Assembly (NCBI GenBank): GCA_020850595.1 | Contig: JADZEK010000090.1 | Coordinates: 40,557-104,556 of the forward strand | DNA length: 64,000 nucleotides | Direction: 5' to 3' | DNA from: Anaerolineales bacterium | GTDB taxonomy: Bacteria > Chloroflexota > Anaerolineae > Anaerolineales > UBA6663 | Part shown: positions 17,201 to 25,318 of the stretch, piece by piece | Position numbering within the stretch: position 1 is the stretch's first letter | How the letters are laid out: each line of letters starts with the position of its first letter | Notes under the pieces: model-generated | What the model saw: only the letters and a program-made list of their open reading frames with translations | Told to the model about the DNA's origin: nothing | The model's database searches: none | Program-made: the position numbers and the translations under genes

Positions 17201-17650
17201 GCGGTTGGGCTGGACGGGATGATGATCGCCGACGATACGCGGACCCAGTTCACGGTTGACTATGCCGGCACCATCACCGACCAGACGCCGCCGAGCGTTT
17301 CAGAGGTGGTCGCGACGGGCAGCGACGCTGACGCCAGCCTGATGCAGGCGTTCTGGTCGGCCACCAATGCTTCGGTGGGCCTGCTATCACCGGCGGCGGA
17401 CGGGGGCGTGACGGGCTATCGTTATGCCATTGGGTCGGCGCCCGGCGCGACCGATGTGGTCAACTGGACCACCACGAACAATGCCGGCGTGACCCGCAGC
17501 CTGCCCGGCCTGATGGCGGGGCACACCTATTGGCTCAGTGTGCAGGCGCGAAACGCTGGCGGTCTGTGGAGCCTGGTGGAGTACGCTGAGTTCATCGCCG
17601 GCTACCGGACGCTGTGGCGCGTATTCCTGCCGCTAGCGGGCCGGCCGTAG
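14258..17650 (+). CDS. Secreted subtilisin-like serine protease (S8) with beta-helix region
   Basis: A 1130-residue exported protein. A signal peptide (about 1-26, cleavage after PAGA) is followed by a Pro/Ala-rich stretch. An inhibitor-I9-like prodomain then ends near residue 145 (PAVAFAEPDYV). The S8 catalytic triad is complete: Asp in AVIDAGLDITHPEL near 185, His in TTGHGTQVAGIMA near 238, and Ser in GTSLAAPFVAGAAALL near 391. Residues 440-560 are beta-rich spacer. Residues 570-870 look like a right-handed parallel beta-helix (repeated N-T-I/V-G-N-G turns). The rest resembles Ig-like and fibronectin-like modules. The chain ends RVFLPLAGRP, a tail shared with the secreted protein at 60086. 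It is probably extracellular or surface-held. Confidence 0.9.
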   Translation: MRRIIHTLVCLSLALPLLTSLPAGAQSPAVAPAPATAPAASQPAAYAPGVVLIGLKPGHSVALEGLADSAGAALEVTLGQLGVRQVEPLLPLTSSSAPALAGASALGQIYRLRLLPSADVPAAVAVLQADPAVAFAEPDYVAHLITTPNDPEFAEQWALATINAPAAWNVVTGTPTVSIAVIDAGLDITHPELANQLWTNPGETPGNSLDDDNNGYVDDLHGANIYGQNADLTDTTGHGTQVAGIMAAQTNNALGVAGVCWQCRLMIVKVVQPGGIANYSDIAAGIAYAAQKGAQVINLSLGGLTDSATLRAAIAAAAPSAVIVAGAGNNNSAAPFYPAAYPEVVAVAGTTISDTKVSTSNYGSWVDLTAPGELITTTLDGGSYGPASGTSLAAPFVAGAAALLRSQHPGWSPALVRAQLLHTAVDIDALNPSYAGQLGHGRLDLAAAVTNTPVPLITLQQVLVNNQANGTPAPNSTADVAFALYNDWGRATNLQATLTGGGAHVTVLTATVAYDPLDAYQTSAGKGVARISIANAAGFGAALPFTLTLTAAGGYSAAFPVTVTTQSQMVDVSGTLLANTTWTNNHVYHVVDTVAIANGYTLTIEAGTVVMFEADKALYVLGNLVAIGTAEQPIVFTSASNTPAGGDWDRILFAYGSTDTVFDGEFNYVSGSIISHATIEYGGDIYAEDTSLYFGHNEVRNMGGLAGDGPMTVVKDNAFTNAGIWHTGSMQAIGNTITNGGLTLDGAGLVSHNSVAGGSVSIRVADVVSNRFVGQDGEVLINGTGVISGNLIANNTGNGLRVLGWPTVMNNTIVGNGAVVFTEDSVGPSQVHHNNLIAAAGQFAFRNNTASNPSATDNWWGTTSAATINGLIRDGLDQVGYGIVTYNPVLTGPEAAAPAYVTAVDINPDTTLGIQTGTFQVAFSAPMDQSVDPALTFGSAAPYDAFSITDGAVWLDATHWQATFDVTSLVARGVYTVSVSGAVGLDGMMIADDTRTQFTVDYAGTITDQTPPSVSEVVATGSDADASLMQAFWSATNASVGLLSPAADGGVTGYRYAIGSAPGATDVVNWTTTNNAGVTRSLPGLMAGHTYWLSVQARNAGGLWSLVEYAEFIAGYRTLWRVFLPLAGRP

Positions 17651-17694
17651 GCGAACACTCTCCGTCCAGGCCGACTGATCCTGCCGCACTAGCT

Positions 17695-17734
17695 CGCCGG
17701 GCGCGAACGGCAGGCCGTTCGCGCCCGGCGTTTT
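17695..17734 (+). terminator. Strong rho-independent terminator after the protease gene
   Basis: CGCCGGGCGCGAACGG (17695-17710) pairs perfectly with CCGTTCGCGCCCGGCG (17715-17730) over 16 bp, with a four-base loop, followed by TTTT (17731-17734). Confidence 0.9.
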
Positions 17735-17907
17735 GATGGCGGCGTTTGGCCCTACAGCCGCGCTGGGCCGCGTCCTACACCGCTTTCAGCGACCGCCTGA
17801 TAGCCGCTGCCCGCCCCTTTCGCTATCCTCACTCTCAGACGCCCCAGATGGCCGCCGGTGGGGCGTCCGGCCGCGCGACCGCGGCTGTACTTGAAAGGGA
17901 CAGTGGG

Positions 17908-18212
17908 ATGTTCGGTCAACTGGACGAGACGCAACTGAATGCGGGTCTGGCCTATCTGCTGGCGGAGTGTCCCCAGTGCGCGGTGAAGTACGCAGTGACG
18001 CCCGACCCACTGACGCCGGGCAAGTGGGCGTTCTATCAGCGCGACGCCGCGGGCCGCCGCTCTCGCATAGCTGCACGGGCGGGTTGCTGTGCCTGCGCGG
18101 CCACGCGCTCACCATTACGCTGCGGCAGGCGGTGCTGACGCAGGCCGGCGCGTGGCTGAACGTGCTCGGGGCGGACGTGCTCGGGGCGGGCGTGCAGCCG
18201 GCGCTAAATTAG
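17908..18212 (+). pseudogene. Small unknown gene, apparently frameshifted
   Basis: The frame starting at 17908 (behind GAAAGGGAC) encodes a sensible N-terminal half: MFGQLDETQLNAGLAYLLA, CPQC and GKWAFYQRD. From about 18060 that frame becomes Arg/Cys-rich and stops at 18138. The overlapping frame one base back carries the more protein-like continuation GGLLCLRGHALTITLRQ to ALN and a stop at 18212. A single-base indel near 18050-18065 would join them into about 101 residues. It could also be a real 76-residue protein, a sequencing error, or no gene at all. I do not recognise either half. Flanking terminators isolate it from its neighbours. Confidence 0.4.
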
Positions 18213-18251
18213 CCTGGCCGAATGGCGGCGCGGTTCGCCGCCTTCTCCAAA

Positions 18252-18289
18252 CAGGCGTCCAGCCTCCTCCGCGGGAGGCTGGACGCCTG
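18252..18289. terminator. Bidirectional hairpin between convergent genes
   Basis: CAGGCGTCCAGCCTCC (18252-18267) and GGAGGCTGGACGCCTG (18274-18289) form a perfect 16-bp stem with a six-base loop. It lies 18 bases after the end of recD2 read leftward. Only a short TTT follows on that side. Confidence 0.7.
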
Positions 18290-18306
18290 AGTCTCTAAGC
18301 GGACGG

Positions 18307-20634
18307 TCACGCGCCGACGCCCTCGGCCTTGAGCCGCGCGGCCAGCGCCGAGAAGCGGTTGGGGCCGCGCTGGGTGTCGAGGGCCAGCTCCAGGGCGCGG
18401 CGCGAACCCACCAGCACGCATAACTGCCGCGCGCGGGTGACCGCGGTGTAGAGCAACTGCCGGTAGAGCATGATGGCGTGCTCGGTGAGCAGTGGGATGA
18501 CCACGGCCGGGTACTCGGAGCCTTGCGCCTTGTGGATGCTGATAGCATAGGCGTGCACTAGGTCGTCCGTCTCCAGCCAATCGTAGACAACCTCGCGGCC
18601 GTCCACCGCCAGGCGCAGGCACTGCTGGGCGGCGTCAATCTCCGTCACCACGCCGATGTCGCCGTTGGAGACCTCGCGCTCGTAGTCGTTGCGCATAATC
18701 ATCACCTTGTCGCCCGCGCGGAAGGTGCAGCGCGGGAGCTGGCGCTCGGCCTTGCCGCCCGCTGGCGGGTTGAGCACGGCCTGCAAGCGGGCGTTGAGCT
18801 GGTCAATGCCGGCCTGGCCCTTGTACATAGGGGCCAGCACCTGCACATCGCGCAGCGGGTCGCTCAGGCCCAGCGTGCGCCCGAACTGCTCCGGGATGCG
18901 GTGGCAGGTGATGTCCACCACCAGGTCGGCGGCCTCAGCGGCCGTCTTGGCGGCGAAGAGGTAGAAGTCGCAGTTGCGCTGCGGCGTGAGCGGGGCCAGG
19001 CCTTGGTTGAGGCGGTGGGCGTTGGTCACGATCAAACTCTCCTGCCCCTGCCGGAAGATGTGCGTCAGGCGCGTGACGGCCGCCAGCCCGGACACCAGCA
19101 CGTCATGCAGCACGTTGCCGGGGCCCACGGCGGGCAGTTGATCCACATCGCCGACGAGCACCAGGTGCGTGCCGGGCTTGATGGCCCGCAGCAACTGGCG
19201 GGCGAGCACCAGGTCCATCATGCTGGCCTCATCCACCACCACCACGTCGGCGTCAATGGCCTCGTCCGAGAAGGTGTCGCCGCTGTATTTGAGCAGGCGG
19301 TGGATGGTCTGCGCCGCATGGCCGGTGGCCTCGGCCAGCCGCTTGGCGGCGCGACCCGTGGGCGAGGCGAGCACACACCGATAGTGGTGCAGTTCCAGCA
19401 GCGCCACTAGCGAGCGCAGGCAGATGGTCTTGCCGGTGCCGGGGCCGCCGGTGATAACGCTGAGCGGGCTTTCGATGGCGCGGCGGATGGCGAGGCGCTG
19501 CTCCGCCGACAACTCGGTTTGCCCCGCCATGCTGGCCGCCCAGTGAATTTGCTGCTCGGAGAGCGCCGCTTGCAGCGCGGCGATGGCCGAACGGCGGCGC
19601 TGAGCCAGCCCCTGCAGCAGCGCCGCCGTTTCGACCTCCACGCGGTAGAGCGACCCGGCGTAGACCGGCACATCGGGCAGGTCGAGGCTGCTCTCCACGA
19701 CCAACTTCTCGCCGCTGACGGCCAGCACCGCCACCATGTCGGCCACCAGCCCGGCGGGCGCCTCCAGCAATTGGGCGGCGGCTTCCACCAGGCGGGCCTG
19801 TGGCATGTAGCTGTGCCCCTGCTCGGCGAACTCGGTGAGGGTGTAGATCAACCCGGCGGTCAGGCGCTCCACGGCGTCACGCGGGGCGCCGGCCTTGGCG
19901 GCGATGACGTCGGCGGTCTTGAAGCCGATGCCGGGCACCTCCACCAGCCGGTACGGCTGCGACTGGACGATTTGCCCGGCAGCTGGGCCGAAGGCGCGGT
20001 GGATCTTGAGGGCCAGGGCCGGCGGCAGCCCATGCCCTTGCAAGAAGGCCATCAGCCCGCGGATGGCGGCGTGCTCGGCCCACACGTCGCAGATGACCTG
20101 CACGCGCGCCGGGCCGAGGCCGGGCACCTCGCGCAGGCGCTGCGGCTCGCGCTCGATGATGTCGAAGGTGTCTTCGCCAAAGCGGGCGATGATGGCGTTG
20201 GCGAGCGCCGGGCCGATGCCGCGCACCAGGCCAGACGCCAGGTAGGCCTGCATGCCCGTGAGGGTGGTGGGGAGTTGCACCTTCCATAGGTCGGCGCGGA
20301 ACTGCCGGCCGTGGGTGGGGTGGTCGGTCCACTCGCCCATCACCCAGAGCTGCTGGCCGACTTCCACCTCGGTGAAGTCGCCCACAACCGTGATGAGCTT
20401 GGGCAGGTTGTCGGCCTCGATGAAGCTGGCTTGCTGGGGCGAGGTGCTCCCGGTCGCATCGCCCGCTCCAGGAGCGCCCGCCGCGCCGCGCGGTGTGCTG
20501 CGCTCGGCGGGAGGCGTGGCCGCGGGGCGCACGCGCAGGGGTTGGTCGGGGGCCAGGCGGAGAACGGTGTAGGTGGATTCCGCGTTGCGGAACACCAGCC
20601 GGGTAACTGAGCCAGTGATTTGTTCCATATCCAT
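18307..20634 (-). CDS. recD2: RecD2-type (RecD-like) ATP-dependent DNA helicase
   Basis: A 775-residue 5'-3' superfamily 1B helicase of the RecD2 group, which works without RecBC in DNA repair. The N-terminal part has an OB-like start (EQITGSVTRLVFRNAESTYT). Helix-hairpin-helix-like repeats follow, about 140-260 (LREVPGLGPARVQ, LVEVPGIGFKTADV). The motor shows Walker A GGPGTGKT near 395, Walker B VVVDEASMMD near 475, GDVDQLPAVGPG, and the C-terminal motif HKAQGSEYPAVVIP near 700. The start is taken at MDMEQ (20634), where family similarity begins. The frame continues 43 codons upstream with low-complexity Arg/Pro sequence. An SOS-type promoter controls the gene 183 bases upstream on the same strand, and recD2 might be read from it. 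Confidence 0.93.
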   Translation of the reverse strand: MDMEQITGSVTRLVFRNAESTYTVLRLAPDQPLRVRPAATPPAERSTPRGAAGAPGAGDATGSTSPQQASFIEADNLPKLITVVGDFTEVEVGQQLWVMGEWTDHPTHGRQFRADLWKVQLPTTLTGMQAYLASGLVRGIGPALANAIIARFGEDTFDIIEREPQRLREVPGLGPARVQVICDVWAEHAAIRGLMAFLQGHGLPPALALKIHRAFGPAAGQIVQSQPYRLVEVPGIGFKTADVIAAKAGAPRDAVERLTAGLIYTLTEFAEQGHSYMPQARLVEAAAQLLEAPAGLVADMVAVLAVSGEKLVVESSLDLPDVPVYAGSLYRVEVETAALLQGLAQRRRSAIAALQAALSEQQIHWAASMAGQTELSAEQRLAIRRAIESPLSVITGGPGTGKTICLRSLVALLELHHYRCVLASPTGRAAKRLAEATGHAAQTIHRLLKYSGDTFSDEAIDADVVVVDEASMMDLVLARQLLRAIKPGTHLVLVGDVDQLPAVGPGNVLHDVLVSGLAAVTRLTHIFRQGQESLIVTNAHRLNQGLAPLTPQRNCDFYLFAAKTAAEAADLVVDITCHRIPEQFGRTLGLSDPLRDVQVLAPMYKGQAGIDQLNARLQAVLNPPAGGKAERQLPRCTFRAGDKVMIMRNDYEREVSNGDIGVVTEIDAAQQCLRLAVDGREVVYDWLETDDLVHAYAISIHKAQGSEYPAVVIPLLTEHAIMLYRQLLYTAVTRARQLCVLVGSRRALELALDTQRGPNRFSALAARLKAEGVGA

Positions 20635-20817
20635 GCCGACTTTCAGGGGCGGGCGAGCCGCCCAAACTCGCGGTGACCGCCCGAACGGCGGCGGGCGCGA
20701 GGCCAGGGGTAAGTGATGGATAGCGCGCGCAACTCGCGCAGCGGAGGGTAAGACAGGCCGCACCGGTCGGTTTGGCCGGCGCGGCCCGCGCTAGGGCGGC
20801 GGCGGGGCGAGCGGCCG

Positions 20818-21648
20818 CTAGAACTGTTCGGGCGTGATGGCCGGGTCTAGCTCGTGGTCGTCTAGCGTCTCTTCGGCGCCGGGGCGGTCCCAGGCGGCGG
20901 CCCACTCGGCGGCGGCGTGGAAGTGCTGCTGCAACTCTTGCAGCCGGTCGCGGCCGACGTAGACTTTGCTCAGGTAGTCTTCGCCGATGACCGCCGGCAG
21001 GTCGAGCACCGGCGGGGTGATAATGCTCTCCTGCCCCTTCTGCCCAACCTTGACGTGCGGGCCGGGGCTGAGGCGCATGTAAAAGGCAAAGCGCGGGAAC
21101 TTGGTGTGACCGTTGGCCGCCAGCCCGTTGCCGTTCCCCTTTTCTCGCGTCACGCGGTAGGCGGCCTCCTGCACCTTCTGCGCGAAGTCGCGCAGCAGGC
21201 GCTCGAACTCCTGCGAGGCCTTGCCCTTGAAGGTGACGACGATGGGCTGCTCGAAGCCGTGCACGCCGCACAGCGCCTGCACGTGACCGCGCATGCCGCT
21301 GTCGGCCTGGTAGCCGGAGCGCGGGTAGTAGGTGGTGACGCCGTTGTAGGTGACGAACCAGCGGAAGCGCGTGCGGATGACGGCCAGGCGCGGCTTCTGG
21401 GCGGCGAGCACCGCCTCGCTCTTGCCGCTGGAAAAGGCGACCGTGGTGCGCGTCCAGCCAGGGGCGGGGGCCACGCTCTCATCCAAATACTTATCGGGCA
21501 GGATGATACCGCCGGTGTGGGCGACACCGCCGGCCGCGGCCAGCTTGGGGTCGCCATGCAGCCACTGGGCGACCGGGTAGCTCGGCCCAGTCGCCTCAAT
21601 GGTGGTCTGATCCACGATATCCAAATCGTCAACGAAGTGAGATGTCAT
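20818..21648 (-). CDS. Unknown protein under LexA-type control
   Basis: 276 residues, soluble. I do not recognise the family. Visible features are a conserved-looking N-terminal half (VAQWLHGDPKLAAAGG, GIILPDKYLDES, RTRFRWFVTYNGV), then FEQPIVVTFKGKASQEFERL with a helical stretch. KFPRFAFYMRLSPGPHVKVG and an acidic tail (DDHELDPAITPEQF) follow. No catalytic motif, signal peptide or membrane span is evident. The basic and aromatic middle with an acidic C-terminal tail recalls single-strand-binding or annealing proteins in layout only. The start is the ATG at 21648 behind TGGAG. The promoter carries a GAAC-N4-GTTC box, so induction by DNA damage is the strongest clue to function. recD2 lies immediately downstream. 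Confidence 0.7.
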   Translation of the reverse strand: MTSHFVDDLDIVDQTTIEATGPSYPVAQWLHGDPKLAAAGGVAHTGGIILPDKYLDESVAPAPGWTRTTVAFSSGKSEAVLAAQKPRLAVIRTRFRWFVTYNGVTTYYPRSGYQADSGMRGHVQALCGVHGFEQPIVVTFKGKASQEFERLLRDFAQKVQEAAYRVTREKGNGNGLAANGHTKFPRFAFYMRLSPGPHVKVGQKGQESIITPPVLDLPAVIGEDYLSKVYVGRDRLQELQQHFHAAAEWAAAWDRPGAEETLDDHELDPAITPEQF

Positions 21649-21729
21649 GCTGGTCTCCAGGTAAACGGTTCACGAATGAAGTAGGCTAGGTGGGCTTTTT
21701 GTCGCCCATACAAGGAGATTGGGCGGTTG

Positions 21730-21779
21730 AGAACGCCCGTTCTTAGAACATATATACTACAAATGAGTCCAGATAGCAA
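21730..21779 (-). promoter_or_regulatory. SOS promoter: LexA box overlapping the start region
   Basis: Read leftward, TTGCTA (21774-21779) and TATATA (21751-21756) are spaced 17 bases apart. The palindrome AGAACGCCCGTTCT (21730-21743) follows seven bases later, over the expected start. It matches the GAAC-N4-GTTC consensus of Gram-positive-type LexA exactly. A degenerate half-site, AGAACATATATAC, precedes it. Confidence 0.75.
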
Positions 21780-21974
21780 GAGGCAAAAACTGGGGTGAGA
21801 CGGCGGGGTTTTGGGGCCATGCAGGGGAGTCTCGGGAGCCTCGGAATGTGGGCGGCAACAAGTTGCCCTGTGCGGCAATGCTAGCGCGGATACTTGCGCC
21901 CGATCCAAGACGGGGCAAGCGGCGCTCCTCCGCTTCTCATGTTGGGCTGGTACACTGCGCGGCGGAAACGGACG
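21780..21974. other. Spacer between the SOS promoter and the VanZ gene
   Basis: No gene supported. TACACT at 21951-21956 could be a weak -10 for the rightward gene, but no matching -35 is visible. Confidence 0.35.
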
Positions 21975-22406
21975 ATGATGCCTACGACGCGCTCACTCAA
22001 ATCTTGGCTGTGGCGTTTCGGCCCGGCCGCCGTGGTGATGGCGCTGATCTTCTTCGCCTCGGCGCAGCCCAGGGGTGTCTTACCCGACTATGGCGCGAAC
22101 GATTGGGGCGTGAAGAAAGCCGCGCACGTGCTGGTCTACGCCGTCCTGGCGGTAGCCTACCTGCACGCGCTGGCGGCGGGCCGCCGGCCCACCTGGCGGC
22201 AGGCCACAACGGCCGTGGTGCTGGCGGGCCTCTACGGCGCGACGGATGAGTTTCACCAGGCGTTTGTGGCCGGGCGCGGCGCCGGCCCGGTAGATGTCGC
22301 CATTGACACCCTCGGCGCGGCGCTGGGGGTGGCGCTGGGCGGCTGGGTCTACCGGCGCTTCACTCGAACTCCAACTCCGCCAGCTCCTCTTCCTTCCATT
22401 CGCTGA
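21975..22406 (+). CDS. VanZ-like membrane protein
   Basis: About 143 residues with four predicted membrane spans. The family pattern is present: FFASAQP after the first span, KKAAHVLVYAVLA in the second, GLYGATDEFHQAFVAGR between the third and fourth, and DVAIDTLGAALG in the last. VanZ-like proteins are found near glycopeptide-resistance genes but also in many bacteria with no such role, so no resistance function is inferred. Two in-frame ATGs at 21975 and 21978 compete and the upstream ribosome-binding site is weak. The 3' end overlaps the convergent scpA gene by 47 bases. Confidence 0.82.
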   Translation: MMPTTRSLKSWLWRFGPAAVVMALIFFASAQPRGVLPDYGANDWGVKKAAHVLVYAVLAVAYLHALAAGRRPTWRQATTAVVLAGLYGATDEFHQAFVAGRGAGPVDVAIDTLGAALGVALGGWVYRRFTRTPTPPAPLPSIR

Positions 22407-23127
22407 TCGAGCGCAGCTCGATCTGCCCGAAGACCTGCTCCTGGCGCGCCTCAATCTTGCGGCGTTTCACCAGTTCCAGCACCGCCAGGAACGTCACCAC
22501 GATCTCCATGCGCGAGCGGGCCGCGGCCAGCATGTCTTGAAAGCTAGCCGTGCCGCTGCCCGTGCGCAGCGTGCGCGCGATCAGGCGAATTTGATCGCGG
22601 ATGGTCACCTTGGGCGGAGCCACCACCGTGCCCACATCGGCCAATTCGGGGTTGAGGGCCAGCGCGCGGCGCACGGCCTCCAACAGGTGCAGCGTGGTCA
22701 CGCCGCTCAGGTCGAGTTGGGCCTCCACCTTGGGCGGCGGGGCCAGGCGCAGGTACGTGCGCAACCCGGCTTCGGCGCGGCCGTGCAGCAGTCCCGCGAT
22801 CTCCTTGTAGCGCTTATAGGCAATCAACTGGCGGGCCAGCTCGTCGCCGGGGTCTTCCTCGCCGGGCTGGCGCTCCACCGGCCGGGGCAGCAACGCCTCG
22901 CTCTTGATGAGCACCAGCCGCGCCGCGATCACCAGGAAGTCGGCGATATCGGCCAGGTTGAGGCTTTCGAGCACCTTCAGGTGAGCCAGGAACTGCTCGG
23001 TCACCTGCGCCAGCGCCACCTTGGTGATATCCAGCTCGTCACGCTCGATGAGCTGCAAGAGCAGGTCGAGCGGTCCAGCGTAGACCGGCAGTTGCACGGT
23101 GTAGTTGGTGTTCGGGTTGGCCGTCAT
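22360..23127 (-). CDS. scpA: Segregation and condensation protein A
   Basis: 255 residues, the usual length for the kleisin subunit of the bacterial SMC-ScpAB condensin. The N-terminal SMC-neck-binding region shows the family signature YAGPLDLLLQLIERDELDI. LADIADFLVIAARLVLIKSE then gives the conserved helix. The C-terminal winged-helix part that contacts the SMC cap spans about 180-245. It is the last gene of a leftward set: small membrane protein, GT39-like protein, zinc-ribbon protein, scpA. It is spaced eight bases from the zinc-ribbon gene. scpB and smc are not in the window. Its 3' end overlaps the convergent VanZ-like gene. Confidence 0.93.
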   Translation of the reverse strand: MTANPNTNYTVQLPVYAGPLDLLLQLIERDELDITKVALAQVTEQFLAHLKVLESLNLADIADFLVIAARLVLIKSEALLPRPVERQPGEEDPGDELARQLIAYKRYKEIAGLLHGRAEAGLRTYLRLAPPPKVEAQLDLSGVTTLHLLEAVRRALALNPELADVGTVVAPPKVTIRDQIRLIARTLRTGSGTASFQDMLAAARSRMEIVVTFLAVLELVKRRKIEARQEQVFGQIELRSISEWKEEELAELEFE

Positions 23128-23135
23128 ACGGTTCC

Positions 23136-23675
23136 TCAGTCGCCGAGCGCCGCCGCTACCACCAGCACGCCGACAAAGATGATAAAGCCCACGGTAAGGC
23201 CGCCCAGTACCATCAGAATTATGCGCTGCTGGGCGTCGCGCCGGTGGCGGGCCTCGGCCAGCAGCGCCTGCCGCCGCGCCTCGATGGCGGCAAACTCGGC
23301 CGAGCGCCGCTCCCCGTCGGCCAGTTCGTGCGCCTTAAGCGCGGCCACCGAGCGCGCCTGCTCGTTGAGGCGGTTGGCCGGGTCGCGGCCCCAGCGCCCG
23401 CTGGAGAGCGCCAGCGCGTCGAGGGCGCGGCCGCACTGCCCGCAGCGCTCCACGCCCGCCCATTGGCGCAGGCCGCAGTCAGGGCACGTGCGCGCCAGGC
23501 CCTGGCGGCAGTCGGCGCACACCTCGGCGCCCCGCGGGTTCACCTCGTCGCAGCGCGGGCAGAGCACGCCGGTGAGGGCATTGGCCGTGCCGCAGTAGCG
23601 GCAAACCGCGCCCTCGGCCTGCGGTTCCAGCCCGGCCGCCTCGCAGTGCGAGCAGATAACGTCGGCCAGTTTCAT
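23136..23675 (-). CDS. Triple zinc-ribbon protein with C-terminal membrane anchor
   Basis: 179 residues. Six CxxC knuckles occur in the first 85 residues: CSHC, CRYC, CPRC, CADC, CPDC and CGQC. They make three consecutive zinc ribbons of the type seen in many putative membrane adaptors. A charged, probably helical linker follows. The C-terminal residues 150-175 are one strongly hydrophobic helix (IILMVLGGLTVGFIIFVG), so the ribbons would face the cytoplasm. Function is unknown. The ATG overlaps the stop of the upstream membrane-protein gene (ATGA), and scpA follows after eight bases. Expression is therefore tied to both, though no functional link to condensin is shown. Confidence 0.85.
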   Translation of the reverse strand: MKLADVICSHCEAAGLEPQAEGAVCRYCGTANALTGVLCPRCDEVNPRGAEVCADCRQGLARTCPDCGLRQWAGVERCGQCGRALDALALSSGRWGRDPANRLNEQARSVAALKAHELADGERRSAEFAAIEARRQALLAEARHRRDAQQRIILMVLGGLTVGFIIFVGVLVVAAALGD

Positions 23676-25318
23676 GGAGGGCCTCCGGCGGCGGGGCGCG
23701 GCTCCAGCAGGCGGTAGAGAAAGCCGTTCATGCGGATCTCGGTCAGCGGCTGGTAGTGCGCACCCAGCGCTTGCAGCACCGGCGGCGGGTAGAACTGCGC
23801 CCGCAAGATCACCAGCCCAAAACCCTGCCGCGCGATCATGGCGATCTCGTCGGTGGGGTCGAACAGCCCCGCCTGGTACATCACCAACTGCGGGAAGGGG
23901 TTGGTGACCACCGGCTTGCCCGCTCGGAACATGAAGCCTGCCTCTTCGGAAAACACCGGTCCGTCCGCCGCCCGCGCCAGCGCCGCGATCTGGTCGCCCG
24001 CGGCGATGTCGGCGGCGGTGGGGTGGGGGCCAAGCTGAGTGTAGCCCTGCGAGTCATAATACCCGCTCTCGTTCGCCACGCCTAGCAGCCGCGCCACCGG
24101 CCCGTAGACCGGCCCGGTCGTCGGCAGGTGCAGCGTGAGGCGCACCTGCGCCAGGTAAAGCAGGGGCGCGAGCACCGCCAGCGCCAGCGCCCCAGACCGG
24201 CCTGCCCCGGCCCAGCGCGGGGCCGCCGCCCACAGCCGGCCGAGCGCCACACCGCTCAGGGCGCAGGCCGCCGCCGTAGCGGTGACGAAATACGACTCGC
24301 CCGCGCCAAACTTGCCCGAGAGCAGCCCGTTGATGAGCGCCGCCGCGAACCACACCGCGTAAATGCTCAGCCGGCCCGGGTAGGTCTCATACACCAGCCG
24401 CGCCAGCGCCACGCCCGCTAGCAGCAGGTGCAGGCCCAACCACTGCTTATAGAAGCTCACGGCCTGCGCCAGATCGAAGGCGTTGAGGTTGGCCCGGATG
24501 ATGCTCACGGTCCACTGGCCGTCGGTGGCGAGGTCAATCAGGCCATAGAGCGCGCCAGCGATGAGGGCCAGCCCCAAGCCGGTGAAGACGGCGCGGCGCG
24601 GCCCGCGCAGAAACAGGAAGGCCAGCGCCCCCAGGACCGTCGCCAGCGCCAGTTGCTTGGTGAACCCGGCCGCCAGCAGCAGCGCGCCCCCCAGCCAGAA
24701 GGCGCGCTGGGTGCGCCACGGGCGTAAAGGGTCACGCGCTAGTTCGGCCAGCGCCACGACGGCGAGGATCTCGAACACGACCATGGTCAGGTGCTGGCGG
24801 AACAATGGCCCGATGTGGAAGGTGTAATTGGAAGCCAGCCAGGCCAGCCCGCTGAAGACCGATATCCAGCGCGGCGCGCCGGTGCGGCGCACGCCCCAGG
24901 CCAGCGCCGCCGCGCCAACCAGCGAAGCGGTGAAGCTCACCAGCCGCCCAGTCCACAGCTGCGGCCCGAAGGCCCACACCAGCGGAACGGTCAGCAGGTG
25001 GAAGAGCGGCGGGTAAATGGAGGTGTAGTACGGGAAAACCTGGCTGTCGCGGTAGGGCCATTCGCCCTGCGCGTGCAGCACGGTGTCGTAAAGCTCAAAG
25101 CCCTCACCCTGGTCGTAGTCGTAAGGGAAACGGAATAGCGCCGCGGCGTAGTCCACGTAGACGGCGAACTGGGCCGCGAGCGCCAGCCCCGCCCCGGCGA
25201 TGAGGCCGGCCGCGGCCACCCGCCAGGCGCGGGGCAGGGCGCTGACCAACCCGCCAGGCGCGGGCGTCAGCCAGCCTTGGATACGAGCCGTCACAAGCCC
25301 AGTACTCTGGGCCGTCAT
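23672..25318 (-). CDS. GT39-like polytopic membrane glycosyltransferase
   Basis: 548 residues with about ten predicted membrane spans. The first outer loop after span one has the acidic and aromatic pattern of dolichyl/polyprenyl-phosphate-sugar transferases: DYDQGEGFELYDT, WPYRD, then SIYPPLFHLL. Enzymes of this type (GT39/ArnT/PMT group) move a sugar from a polyprenyl phosphate carrier to protein or lipid on the outer face. A soluble C-terminal domain of about 130 residues follows. Donor and acceptor are unknown. The start is MTAQSTG at 25318, where the ATG overlaps the previous stop codon. Upstream in-frame sequence is low-complexity and covers the preceding gene. It also overlaps the next gene by four bases. 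Confidence 0.78.
   Translation of the reverse strand: MTAQSTGLVTARIQGWLTPAPGGLVSALPRAWRVAAAGLIAGAGLALAAQFAVYVDYAAALFRFPYDYDQGEGFELYDTVLHAQGEWPYRDSQVFPYYTSIYPPLFHLLTVPLVWAFGPQLWTGRLVSFTASLVGAAALAWGVRRTGAPRWISVFSGLAWLASNYTFHIGPLFRQHLTMVVFEILAVVALAELARDPLRPWRTQRAFWLGGALLLAAGFTKQLALATVLGALAFLFLRGPRRAVFTGLGLALIAGALYGLIDLATDGQWTVSIIRANLNAFDLAQAVSFYKQWLGLHLLLAGVALARLVYETYPGRLSIYAVWFAAALINGLLSGKFGAGESYFVTATAAACALSGVALGRLWAAAPRWAGAGRSGALALAVLAPLLYLAQVRLTLHLPTTGPVYGPVARLLGVANESGYYDSQGYTQLGPHPTAADIAAGDQIAALARAADGPVFSEEAGFMFRAGKPVVTNPFPQLVMYQAGLFDPTDEIAMIARQGFGLVILRAQFYPPPVLQALGAHYQPLTEIRMNGFLYRLLEPRPAAGGPP

Noticed and set aside
21975..22406. VanZ-like protein as an antibiotic-resistance gene
   Set aside because: There is no vanH/A/X or VanRS neighbour. 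VanZ-like proteins are widespread without a resistance role.
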